The notes beneath the pieces were generated by a model, which made no database searches, was not told where the DNA came from, and saw nothing but the letters and a program-made list of their open reading frames with translations. Positions 56,689-64,000 of a DNA stretch of 64,000 nt are shown piece by piece. Origin of the DNA: an uncultured Trichococcus sp. (GTDB lineage Bacteria > Bacillota > Bacilli > Lactobacillales > Aerococcaceae); assembly GCF_963667775.1 (NCBI RefSeq), contig NZ_OY764015.1:433501-497500 (forward strand), given 5' to 3'. Numbering within the stretch: position 1 is the first letter of the stretch; the number at the start of each line of letters is the position of its first letter. Made by a program: the position numbers and the translations under genes.

Positions 56689-58077
56689 ATGAAGAAATTG
56701 CATATCTACCATATCAATGATCTGCATTCGCATTTCGACAATTGGCCGAAGATCCGGCGTTTTTTGCTGGAGAAAAAGGCTTTCCATGAAAAGAACGGCG
56801 AAGAAGTCTTGCTTTTCGACATCGGCGACGCCTGCGATCGGGTGCATCCTTTGACGGAAGCCACCAATGGTAAAGCGAACATCGAATTGCTGAACCAAAT
56901 TCCCTTCGATGCGGTGACAATCGGTAATAATGAAGGGATCGGCAACGACAAACGGCAGTTGGACGAACTTTATGATGATGCCGAATTTCCGGTTGTACTG
57001 GCAAATCTTTACGATCCGGAAACGGATGCTCTGCCGATTTGGGCGCAACCTTACCTGATCAGGACTTTGTCGAGCGGTCTGAAGGTCGGCATCATTGGGC
57101 TGACGGCGCCACTCTACCTTAGTTATGTTCCGAACGGTTGGGACCCTAAGGAATCGGATGAAGTCCTGCCGAAAATTTTATTGAAAGTCGCACCATCCGT
57201 CGATTTGATCATCCTTTTGTCGCACGTCGGCATCATCGAGGACATCCATATCGGCGAAATGTACCGTTCCATTCCAATCATCATCGGAGCACATACGCAC
57301 CATGTACTCCCGGAAGGAAAGCATGTGGACGACTCTTTGTTGCTGGGAGCGGGCAAGTTCGGGAAATACATCGGCCATGTCACGGTCAGCTATGATTCCG
57401 ACAGAATTTTGGACCGCAAAGCCGAATTGATCGAAGCAGCGGGTCTGCCGGAAAAACCTGGCGATGCGGCGGAAGTCGTGGAGCTGCAGGAGCGCGGAGA
57501 AGCGCTGTTGGAGGCGATCCCGATCGCTGATAATCCGGTCAGGCTGAGAGCGGATGAAGGCCACATCAACGACTTGTTGTTGCTGGGATTGGATGCCGTG
57601 ACCGAATATGCCGATACGCCATTCGGCATTCTGAACTCCGGCTTGTTTCTGGCGGATCTGCCGGAAGGGATCATCACAAAAAATCATCTGCATCAAATCT
57701 TGCCGCATCCGATGCGTTTACTGGAATGTACGCTGAATGGTCGGGATTTCAAAGCCATGATTGATGAAATGGAATCGCAGCGCGAAGAACTGATGGTGAA
57801 GGAAATAACCGGCATGGGTTTCCGTGGAAGGATTTTTGGGGAGCTCTGTTATCGAGGCTTCAAGGTCGATCCAGAAACCAGGCGCGTGACCGTAGCCGGA
57901 AGGGAACTTTCCGATGAGGAGGACATCACCTTTGTGACGGTGGACCACTTCCGCTACATCACTTATTTCCCGACAATCGAAAACGAAGGCCGCAGCCGTC
58001 TACTGTTCCCGTATTTCCTTAGGGATGTGGTCGGTCTGCATTTGGAAGATAAATTTCCTATTACAAGAGAAAAGTGA
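56689..58077 (+). CDS. yunD: YunD-type metallophosphoesterase / 5'-nucleotidase
   Basis: 462 residues: calcineurin-like catalytic domain with HINDLHSHFDNW, FDIGDACD, TIGNNEG, LLSHVG and GAHTHH metal-binding motifs, and a C-terminal 5'-nucleotidase domain from about 260. No signal peptide, so cytoplasmic. Followed by yutD in the same order as in Bacillus. Confidence 0.93.
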   Translation: MKKLHIYHINDLHSHFDNWPKIRRFLLEKKAFHEKNGEEVLLFDIGDACDRVHPLTEATNGKANIELLNQIPFDAVTIGNNEGIGNDKRQLDELYDDAEFPVVLANLYDPETDALPIWAQPYLIRTLSSGLKVGIIGLTAPLYLSYVPNGWDPKESDEVLPKILLKVAPSVDLIILLSHVGIIEDIHIGEMYRSIPIIIGAHTHHVLPEGKHVDDSLLLGAGKFGKYIGHVTVSYDSDRILDRKAELIEAAGLPEKPGDAAEVVELQERGEALLEAIPIADNPVRLRADEGHINDLLLLGLDAVTEYADTPFGILNSGLFLADLPEGIITKNHLHQILPHPMRLLECTLNGRDFKAMIDEMESQREELMVKEITGMGFRGRIFGELCYRGFKVDPETRRVTVAGRELSDEEDITFVTVDHFRYITYFPTIENEGRSRLLFPYFLRDVVGLHLEDKFPITREK

Positions 58078-58086
58078 GGTGCTATC

Positions 58087-58800
58087 GTGGATAAAAAAGG
58101 ATTAGTGGATGACACAGTGAAGACACAAGTGGATTCCTTGCTTGAAAACCTATCGGAAGAAAGTGAACCGGAAACAAGCGAGCGCAATGAGGACGAAGCA
58201 ATCGTCAAGTTGTTGGACGATAAACGCCTTCTGGTGGGAACGCAAGAATACGAATTGAGCATCAATCACAGGGAAGGCTTTGATGCTGAAGCTTTGGCCG
58301 GAAGATATACGTCCATTCTGAACAAGTATGACTATATCGTTGGAGACTGGGGCTACGAGCAATTGCGCCTGAAAGGCTTTTACAGGAACAACAACAGCAA
58401 GGTTTCCCAAGATAAGAAAATCAGTTTCCTGGAGGATTATCTCTATGAGTACTGCAATTTTGGCTGTGCCTATTTCGTGATTGAAAAGACACATTCCGAA
58501 AAGGAAAAAATCACAAAAACGAAACGCAATCGTAAGCGGAAAAACCGTGAAGCCAACAGGGGGGAACAGCCGGTTGAACAGACCGTTCAGACAGCTGCCC
58601 AGAAGACCCCGACCACTACAACCAAAAATAAAGAAACGAAACATGTCGAAAGACCGAGAAGCCAAAGCAGGAAAAAAGAGTTTGTGATCAAAGATGTGAA
58701 CGCGAAGGACGCTCAACCAAAGGACATGGCAAAAACCACAACTACCAGACCTGCTAAGGGCGAGAAGAAAAGTTTCCAAATCAAAAAGATAGAGCAATGA
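58087..58800 (+). CDS. yutD: YutD-like protein (DUF1027) with long basic tail
   Basis: 237 residues. The conserved part is about 35-135 (GTQEYELSINHREGFDAEA, YDYIVGDWGYEQLRLKGFY, YLYEYCNFGCAYFVI). The C-terminal ~100 residues are repetitive Lys/Arg/Thr/Gln-rich and probably disordered, much longer than in B. subtilis YutD. Starts at GTG after GAGGTGC. Function unknown. Confidence 0.9.
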   Translation: MDKKGLVDDTVKTQVDSLLENLSEESEPETSERNEDEAIVKLLDDKRLLVGTQEYELSINHREGFDAEALAGRYTSILNKYDYIVGDWGYEQLRLKGFYRNNNSKVSQDKKISFLEDYLYEYCNFGCAYFVIEKTHSEKEKITKTKRNRKRKNREANRGEQPVEQTVQTAAQKTPTTTTKNKETKHVERPRSQSRKKEFVIKDVNAKDAQPKDMAKTTTTRPAKGEKKSFQIKKIEQ

Positions 58801-58816
58801 TCAGGAGGGAAATATC

Positions 58817-59584
58817 ATAAAAAAGTATAAAGGATATTTAATCGATCTGGACGGAACCGTGTACAAAGGTGCCGAGCGCATCCCTACGGCGGAAGTTTTC
58901 GTCAAACAACTTCAGGATAAAAACATTCCGTTCCTGTTCGTCACGAACAATGCAACCAAGACCGCTACCGAAGTCAAAGAGAATCTACTGAACAATTTCC
59001 AGATTGATGTGACAGAAGATCATATCTATACTAGCGCTATGGCGGCATTGGATCACCTGAATGAATTGAACATCGGCCAAAAGGTACTGGTCGTCGGCGA
59101 GCCATCCTTGAAGCAGGAAGTGCAAGCTGCCGGCTTCGAGATGGTCGATGAAGATCCTGATTTTGTTCTGCAGGCGTTGGATCGCGGGGTTACGTATCAG
59201 CAATTGGAAGCTGCTTGTTTGGCCATCCAAAAAGGGGCGACATTTGTTGCGACGAACCCGGATACCAATTTGCCGACTGAAAGGGGCTTTATTCCGGGAG
59301 CCGGTGCGTTGACTGCTTTTCTTAAAGCTTGCACCCAGAAAGAGCCATTGATCATCGGAAAACCGTATCCAACGATCATGGCCGGCGCCATCAAAAGGAT
59401 GCAGCTGGAGAAAGAAGATGTCATAATGGTTGGGGACAACTACAATACGGATATCCTGGCGGGTATCCATTATGGGGTGGACACGTTGATGGTACTGACA
59501 GGATTCTCGCAACTTGTTGACATTGAAGACAAGGATGAGCAACCTACCTACATCGTCAATGATCTGTCCGAGTGGGAAGTATAG
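58817..59584 (+). CDS. yutF: YutF/NagD-type HAD phosphatase with ATA start
   Basis: 255 residues if started at ATA 58817, which reads KKYKGYLIDLDGTVYKGAE, the normal family start; Asp nucleophile in DLDGTV, FVTNNATKT, and VGDNYNTDI close the HAD site. AGGAGG (58803-58808) lies 8 bases before the ATA, and no ATG, GTG or TTG exists at that place. A GTG at 58859 would cut away the catalytic Asp. One change (ATG to ATA) explains it. Hydrolyses sugar or nucleotide phosphates. Confidence 0.9.
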   Translation: MKKYKGYLIDLDGTVYKGAERIPTAEVFVKQLQDKNIPFLFVTNNATKTATEVKENLLNNFQIDVTEDHIYTSAMAALDHLNELNIGQKVLVVGEPSLKQEVQAAGFEMVDEDPDFVLQALDRGVTYQQLEAACLAIQKGATFVATNPDTNLPTERGFIPGAGALTAFLKACTQKEPLIIGKPYPTIMAGAIKRMQLEKEDVIMVGDNYNTDILAGIHYGVDTLMVLTGFSQLVDIEDKDEQPTYIVNDLSEWEV

Positions 59585-59586
59585 CG

Positions 59587-60219
59587 ATGGGGCAGAAGTT
59601 GAAGTATTTTTTCGGATACACTGCCATTTTTTTGCTGGTATTGAGTGCGAGTGTCGCTTTCACGATCAATTTCACACCGCTCTACAGCTTTGACATCGAT
59701 TACCTGAATATCGAACAAATGACTGGATTATCAAAAGCGGTCATTCTGGATAATTACCGCATCCTGATGCAGTATCTGAATTTTCCGTGGATAACGGAAT
59801 TGAAGATGCCTGATTTTCCCGCATCCGAAAGCGGACTTTTCCATTTTCATGAGGTGAAGAGACTGTTTCTGTTGGATTACGCCATATTGGGGATATCTGC
59901 TGCCGCAACCGTGTTTTTTTTGCGGATGGTGAAAAAAGAGCAGGGCTATTGGCGCATGCTGAATCCGTTGCGCTTGATGATTGCTGCACCTTTAGTGGCT
60001 TTGGCTGTCATATTCATGAACTTTGACCGATTGTTTATCGCGTTCCATGGTGTCTTCTTCAATAATGACGCTTGGATTTTTGATGCCCGGACAGACCCGA
60101 TCATTCTGGCGTTGCCGCAGGATTTTTTCATGCACTGTTTTGTGCTGGTCTTCGTGATGCTTGAACTAGTGCTTGTGCTACTGTACTTATGGGTGCGCAG
60201 GAAAGTGAAAACGACGTAA
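59587..60219 (+). CDS. TIGR01906-family integral membrane protein (DUF1461)
   Basis: 211 residues with four membrane helices and a large outer loop after helix 1 (NFTPLYSFDIDYLNIEQMTGLS, HFHEVKRLFL), the family pattern. Located 2 bases after yutF stop, as in many Lactobacillales. Function unknown. Confidence 0.9.
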   Translation: MGQKLKYFFGYTAIFLLVLSASVAFTINFTPLYSFDIDYLNIEQMTGLSKAVILDNYRILMQYLNFPWITELKMPDFPASESGLFHFHEVKRLFLLDYAILGISAAATVFFLRMVKKEQGYWRMLNPLRLMIAAPLVALAVIFMNFDRLFIAFHGVFFNNDAWIFDARTDPIILALPQDFFMHCFVLVFVMLELVLVLLYLWVRRKVKTT

Positions 60220-60222
60220 AAT

Positions 60223-60278
60223 AAACCAGCTTGAGCGGCCATTTTTTTGATGGCAATTCAGGCTGGTTTTTGTATTGA
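60223..60278 (+). terminator. Intrinsic terminator after the DUF1461 gene
   Basis: AAACCAGC-TTGA pairs with TCAGGCTGGTTTTT, with inner GCCAT/ATGGC. Confidence 0.85.
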
Positions 60279-60284
60279 CTGCGT

Positions 60285-60437
60285 GCTTAGTTTCTGGAGT
60301 GGGATTTGTCACACTCTCTAAAACGTGTTCTGAATCCCAGAAATCTCCGCCTAAGCTGACTAACACACACGGACAAAAAGCGTCCGCTTTGTGTTAGTCC
60401 TCTTAGTGCTCGATTTCTACCCGGGATTCATCACACT
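60285..60437. repeat. Composite intergenic repeat with two hairpins
   Basis: GCTTAG-TTTCTGG pairs with CCAGAAA-CTAAGC (60285-60356). Directly after it, GACTAACAC and CGGAC pair with GTCCG and GTGTTAGTC (60357-60399). GGGATT(T/C)(G/A)TCACACTCT occurs twice, near 60301 and 60423. The organisation suggests a small mobile repeat rather than a terminator. Confidence 0.6.
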
Positions 60438-60944
60438 CTATTTCATTATGTCGCTTTTGTTTGGGTTGTCGTGGGCGATGCGGCTGGCGGCTGCTGCGGC
60501 GATGGCGCCTACGATGTCATCAAGGAAAGTATGGCATTCCGAATCGGATTTGTCGTTCAGTTTCTGAAGGATTCCTGGTTTGACTTTGTCGATGTAGCCG
60601 TAGTTCGTGAAGCCGATAGAACCGTATACGTTGACTATGGAGAGTGCCATAATCTCATCGATGCCGTAGAGGCCTTCGTCATTCAGGATGATGTCCGCAA
60701 GCGGTTGGGAGAGTTGACCGCTTTCGGCAAGTTTATCTATTTCGATACCGGTGATGATTGCGTTTTGGACTTCCCGTTTCAGGAATACAGCCGTAACGTT
60801 CCCGATGCATTCTTCCATAGTCAGATTTTCTACATAGGATTTTTGGAGATGCAAAACGAGGTCGGCGATATCTTCGACGCTCACACCGCGTTCCTTCATC
60901 AAAGCCACCGCTCTTGCATGCAATTCGCTGTCTGATTTGACCAT
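60438..60944 (-). CDS. pgpA: Phosphatidylglycerophosphatase A-family protein (YutG-like)
   Basis: 168 residues. The conserved C-terminal region is IDKVKPGILQKLND and CHTFLDDIVGAIAAAAASR, matching the PgpA fold. Membrane segments of E. coli PgpA are not obvious, as in the soluble YutG type. May dephosphorylate phosphatidylglycerophosphate. Confidence 0.85.
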   Translation of the reverse strand: MVKSDSELHARAVALMKERGVSVEDIADLVLHLQKSYVENLTMEECIGNVTAVFLKREVQNAIITGIEIDKLAESGQLSQPLADIILNDEGLYGIDEIMALSIVNVYGSIGFTNYGYIDKVKPGILQKLNDKSDSECHTFLDDIVGAIAAAAASRIAHDNPNKSDIMK

Positions 60945-61090
60945 ATAAATGCCTCCTGGATTCGTATTTGATACTTTTATTATAGAGGAACAGGACAGGA
61001 AAACAAAAGGAGAGGCATTCTTGATTGGCTATTTGCGCCAGCGAGCGGATTTAGCGGAGGTTCTGCCCCGCAATGTCGGAATGAGCGTAG

Positions 61091-61130
61091 AAAGAAGGGA
61101 CCACCTCGGTATGAGACGGCCCCTTCGTAT
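61091..61130 (-). terminator. Probable terminator after yumC
   Basis: On the minus strand GAAGGGGCC pairs with GGTCCCTTC followed by TTT, just after the reductase stop. Confidence 0.7.
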
Positions 61131-61133
61131 AAT

Positions 61134-62123
61134 CTAGAATAAACTTGTGCTGTGCATAGGTTGCACGCGGGTATCTGGGTTGATGTACACCATCGCGTTG
61201 TTGACGGCTACAGGAGCTTCGCCGAATCCAGTGGCAATCAGTTTGACTTTCCCTGAATAAGTTCCGATGTCTCCGATGGCATAGATCCCTGGGATGGTGG
61301 TCTCCATCTTCGAGTTTACGACGATGGCGTTTCCTTGGACCTCGAATCCCCATTTCTTCATACCCCCGATGGAGGAGGAGAAGCCGTAATTGATCAAAAA
61401 GTCATCTATTTGCAATTCCGTCGTATTATCCTTGCGGGCTTCCTGAAGCGTGACACTCGTCAAGAAGTCATCGTTTCCGTTGACGCTTACTGGTACGAAT
61501 GGGGTCATGATTTCAACGGATGACTCTTGCAATAAGTGGACGCTGTGTTCTTGGGCGCGGAATTGCGGGCGACGATGGATCAGATAGACTTTTTTTGCGA
61601 TTGGTTCCAATGTCAAGGCCCAGTCCACTGCTGAATCCCCTCCGCCGCAGATGGCAACCGTCTTGTCGCGGAAACTTTCGATATTGTTCACGAAATAGTG
61701 GAGGTTGGTGTTCTCGTACCTATCTGCGTGCTCGATTTCCAGTTTCCTTGGGCGGAAAGCGCCGTTGCCGGCGGATATGATCACTGCTTTCGAATAGTGG
61801 CGGTTTTTGGTCGTTTGGATCTCGAAGATGCCATCCGCGTTTTTTTCGAGTTCAAACGCTTCTTCGCCGAATACCAACTTCGTGTCAAAGCGGTCCATCT
61901 GTTCTTTCAGGTTCGTGACGAGGTTGCCGCCGGAAATAGCGGGGTAGCCTGCGATATCGTATATGTTTTTTTCAGCATAGAGCATGCCGGGTTGGCCGCC
62001 GAGCTGGGGTAGGGCTTCTATGATTTTGACTTTGGCTTGCCGCAGGCCGGCATAGAACGCCGTGAACATGCCGACAGGGCCGCCGCCGATAATGGTAATG
62101 TCGTATATTTCTTTATCTGTCAA
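61134..62123 (-). CDS. yumC: Ferredoxin/flavodoxin-NADP reductase, YumC type
   Basis: 329 residues, thioredoxin-reductase-like: FAD motif IIGGGPVGMFTAFYAG and NADPH motif ICGGGDSAVDWAL; TYSGKVKLIATGFGEAP closes the FAD site. The redox CxxC of thioredoxin reductase is absent, as in YumC, which reduces ferredoxin or flavodoxin. Confidence 0.94.
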   Translation of the reverse strand: MTDKEIYDITIIGGGPVGMFTAFYAGLRQAKVKIIEALPQLGGQPGMLYAEKNIYDIAGYPAISGGNLVTNLKEQMDRFDTKLVFGEEAFELEKNADGIFEIQTTKNRHYSKAVIISAGNGAFRPRKLEIEHADRYENTNLHYFVNNIESFRDKTVAICGGGDSAVDWALTLEPIAKKVYLIHRRPQFRAQEHSVHLLQESSVEIMTPFVPVSVNGNDDFLTSVTLQEARKDNTTELQIDDFLINYGFSSSIGGMKKWGFEVQGNAIVVNSKMETTIPGIYAIGDIGTYSGKVKLIATGFGEAPVAVNNAMVYINPDTRVQPMHSTSLF

Positions 62124-62174
62124 TTTTCTTCCTCCGTTATTTATGTTCCGGGCGAAATATCGCCCGGAGCGGTA

Positions 62175-62684
62175 TCAGATTTGTTCGTAGAACATTCTGA
62201 CGATGAATGTCACAAAAATACCCGTCAGCAGTCCGACAAAAACTTCCGAAGGTTTGTGCCCAAGGTATTTTTTTACGGCCATTTCTTCAGGGTAGATTTT
62301 CTCCTCCGCTTCCTCAGCGATCAATTCCTGTTCGTTTTTCGGGAACTTGAGTGACAAGCGGGTCAACTCTTTGATGGCATCTATGAGAACGATTCCTTGT
62401 TCGCCGCTCTGGCGACGGACTCCCATCGAGTCGAACATCACGATGACACCAAACGTCGTAGCGATGGCAACATAACCGGAACCGATGCCGTATTGCAGAA
62501 TAAGTGCCGTTATCAGCGAACTGACGGCCGCCGAGTGGGAACTGGGCATTCCTCCTGTAGTCGTAACGATCGACAAGGAAGTTTTCTTGTCTTTGGAAAA
62601 AATTGCAATCGGATATTTTAAAGCTTGGGTGAATATGATAGCTACCAGGGAACAAATTAGGGGGAAATTCTCGAAAATCATCAT
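62175..62684 (-). CDS. YuiD-like divergent PAP2-family membrane protein
   Basis: 169 residues with four membrane segments and the signature TGGMPSSHSAAVSSL (the His and Ser of the acid phosphatase site) and MFDSMGVRRQSGEQ. Possible lipid phosphatase; activity is not known for the family. It is followed on the same strand by yumC. Confidence 0.9.
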   Translation of the reverse strand: MMIFENFPLICSLVAIIFTQALKYPIAIFSKDKKTSLSIVTTTGGMPSSHSAAVSSLITALILQYGIGSGYVAIATTFGVIVMFDSMGVRRQSGEQGIVLIDAIKELTRLSLKFPKNEQELIAEEAEEKIYPEEMAVKKYLGHKPSEVFVGLLTGIFVTFIVRMFYEQI

Positions 62685-62849
62685 TATTTTTCATCCTTCA
62701 CTTAAATATCTACTTTCCATTTATGATAACATGAATCGATAGATACAGCCTAATGAAAAAGAAAAAACGGATTGAATTTTCATTTTTGGAGAATCGTGCG
62801 ACTAATCTTTTGTATCTTGTGGTAAAATGTAAAAAAAGGAGGATGAATA

Positions 62850-63434
62850 ATGAGTTTATTTCCACAATTACAACCAACAGAGAACGATAAGAAAGTCATT
62901 ATGAGAACAAATAAAGGGGATATCACAATCCGTTTATTCCCTGATTTGGCACCAAAAACAGTCGAAAACTTCTTAGGATTGGCTGAAAGCGGCTATTATG
63001 ATGGCATCATTTTCCACCGTGTCATTGATAACTTCATGATCCAAGGCGGCGATCCTACAGGAACTGGTATGGGCGGATCAAGCATTTGGGGCGATTCTTT
63101 CGAAGATGAATTTTCAATGAATTTGTTCAACCTGAACGGTGCATTGTCGATGGCGAATGCTGGCCCGAACACAAACGGAAGTCAATTTTTCATCGTAACT
63201 GCTAAAGAAGTGCCTATGACAATGTTAGCTCAATTGGAAGCGGGTGGCTGGCCTAAAGAAATCGTTGAAGCATATGCTGCAAACGGTGGAACACCTTGGT
63301 TGGACCAAAAACATACCGTATTCGGACAAGTGGAAGCTGGCATGGACACAGTATATGCTATCGAAGGCGTGAAAAAAGGCGCTCAAGACAAACCTGTCGA
63401 AGACGTTGTCATCGAAAGTATCACGATTTTATAA
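62850..63434 (+). CDS. ppiB: Cyclophilin-type peptidyl-prolyl isomerase
   Basis: 194 residues, cytoplasmic: [36 protein letters not shown] with the catalytic Arg, [17 protein letters not shown] family-specific insert of about 25 residues precedes [20 protein letters not shown] before the ATG. Confidence 0.95.
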   Translation: MSLFPQLQPTENDKKVIMRTNKGDITIRLFPDLAPKTVENFLGLAESGYYDGIIFHRVIDNFMIQGGDPTGTGMGGSSIWGDSFEDEFSMNLFNLNGALSMANAGPNTNGSQFFIVTAKEVPMTMLAQLEAGGWPKEIVEAYAANGGTPWLDQKHTVFGQVEAGMDTVYAIEGVKKGAQDKPVEDVVIESITIL

Positions 63435-63644
63435 TAGTGATAGTGGGGGCAGTAAAAATGCCCCTTTTTCTACTTGAATCAGATTATCTTGTTTCCGTCA
63501 CTCCTAACACTATCGGCATGTTTTCAGAGTAGTGATCGCAATGACGCTGCCTAAGAGTGGCTTCTGATCAAAGTTGCATCAGAAATTCTATCCTTTCATC
63601 TAGGCACGTGGTATAATTATCTGGTACTGTGAGGGGAATTATGA

Positions 63645-64000
63645 ATGAAAATGGAATATAAAATCGGAGACATAATTGAAGGCAATGTAACAGGTATCCA
63701 ATCTTATGGTGTCTTTATTTCATTGGACAAGAATACGCAAGGTTTGATCCATATATCCGAATGCAGGCATGGGTATGTGACAAACCTAGATGAATTCATT
63801 CAGATCGACGATAAAGTAGAAGCCAAAATCATAGATATTGACGAGTACACAGGAAAAATAAGCCTGTCTCTCAGAGCTATGGAAAAGTTGGCAACTCCGT
63901 GTTACCCGGCAAAAAGAAAGAAAAGAAAAAGAAGATATTTACCGCAAATCGGTTTTGAGACCTTGAAAGAAATGATGCCGACCTGGATCGAAGAGGCCAA
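63645..64000 (+). CDS. S1-domain RNA-binding protein (YugI/CvfD-like), cut by window end
   Basis: The frame is open to base 64000 (about 118 codons). One S1 domain at about 5-75: YKIGDIIEGNVTGIQSYGVF, GLIHISE, and GKISLSLRAM, followed by a Lys/Arg-rich stretch (AKRKKRKRRY). GAGGGG precedes ATG 63645, and TATAAT at 63612-63617 is a probable -10. In relatives this protein (GSP13, CvfD) binds ribosomes or mRNA under stress. Confidence 0.9.
   Translation, partial: MKMEYKIGDIIEGNVTGIQSYGVFISLDKNTQGLIHISECRHGYVTNLDEFIQIDDKVEAKIIDIDEYTGKISLSLRAMEKLATPCYPAKRKKRKRRYLPQIGFETLKEMMPTWIEEA

Noticed and set aside
56101-57048. 315-codon minus-strand frame opposite the YbaK and YunD genes
   Set aside because: Both plus-strand genes have clear domains; the minus frame has no known motif.

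Overview
The window reads as chromosome of a low-to-mid GC Gram-positive coccus of the Lactobacillales. The gene content (sucrose PTS, GH4 and GH1 phospho-beta-glucosidases, T-box and preQ1 leaders) and the closing block (EbsC/YbaK, YunD, YutD, YutF, DUF1461 protein, PgpA, YumC, YuiD, cyclophilin, S1 protein) resemble Carnobacteriaceae, with a Trichococcus-like composition. The genus is inferred from gene content, not proven.

Positions 1 to about 14.3 kb form a defence island. It holds the 3' part of a DUF3427 helicase gene and a complete type I restriction-modification locus laid out for specificity switching: hsdM, an expressed hsdS, a tyrosine recombinase gene, and an inverted start-less second hsdS, followed by hsdR on its own promoter. 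Exact inverted repeats of 20, 62 and 24 bp link the two hsdS copies. The recombinase gene has been split by an IS21-family element with a clear target duplication, so the switch may be locked. An AT-rich SIR2-domain gene (TTG start) closes the island, followed by an IS4-family element.

From about 16 to 28 kb come a LysR regulator, an IS66 element with perfect ends and an 8-bp duplication, an aldo/keto reductase, a DUF697 protein, a nitroreductase, an isolated 55-codon gene with its own promoter and terminator, an RpiR regulator divergent from a GH4 phospho-beta-glucosidase, a T-box-controlled DAHP synthase, and lrgAB.

From 28.4 to 32 kb lies a patch of recent rearrangement: IS630, a PatB/MalY aminotransferase with a divergent XRE regulator, and the C-terminal remnant of a GPH sugar symporter. 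A ROK kinase, GH36 alpha-galactosidase, AraC regulator and scrB-scrA sucrose operon form a raffinose/sucrose block to 39 kb. Then follow MerR, a second aldo/keto reductase and CarD.

From 41.5 to 49 kb several decayed genes (GH1, a YafQ-like toxin, an ApbE/Fe-S/FMN cluster) sit among intact ones: a preQ1 riboswitch with queD-queE-folE, OsmC and a YdjM-like membrane protein. Two arrays of three related hairpins flank this stretch. MgtA starts the right part, which is mostly ordinary housekeeping sequence to the window end, where an S1-domain gene is cut. Two genes (scrB and yutF) have strong ribosome binding sites placed before ATT or ATA rather than ATG.
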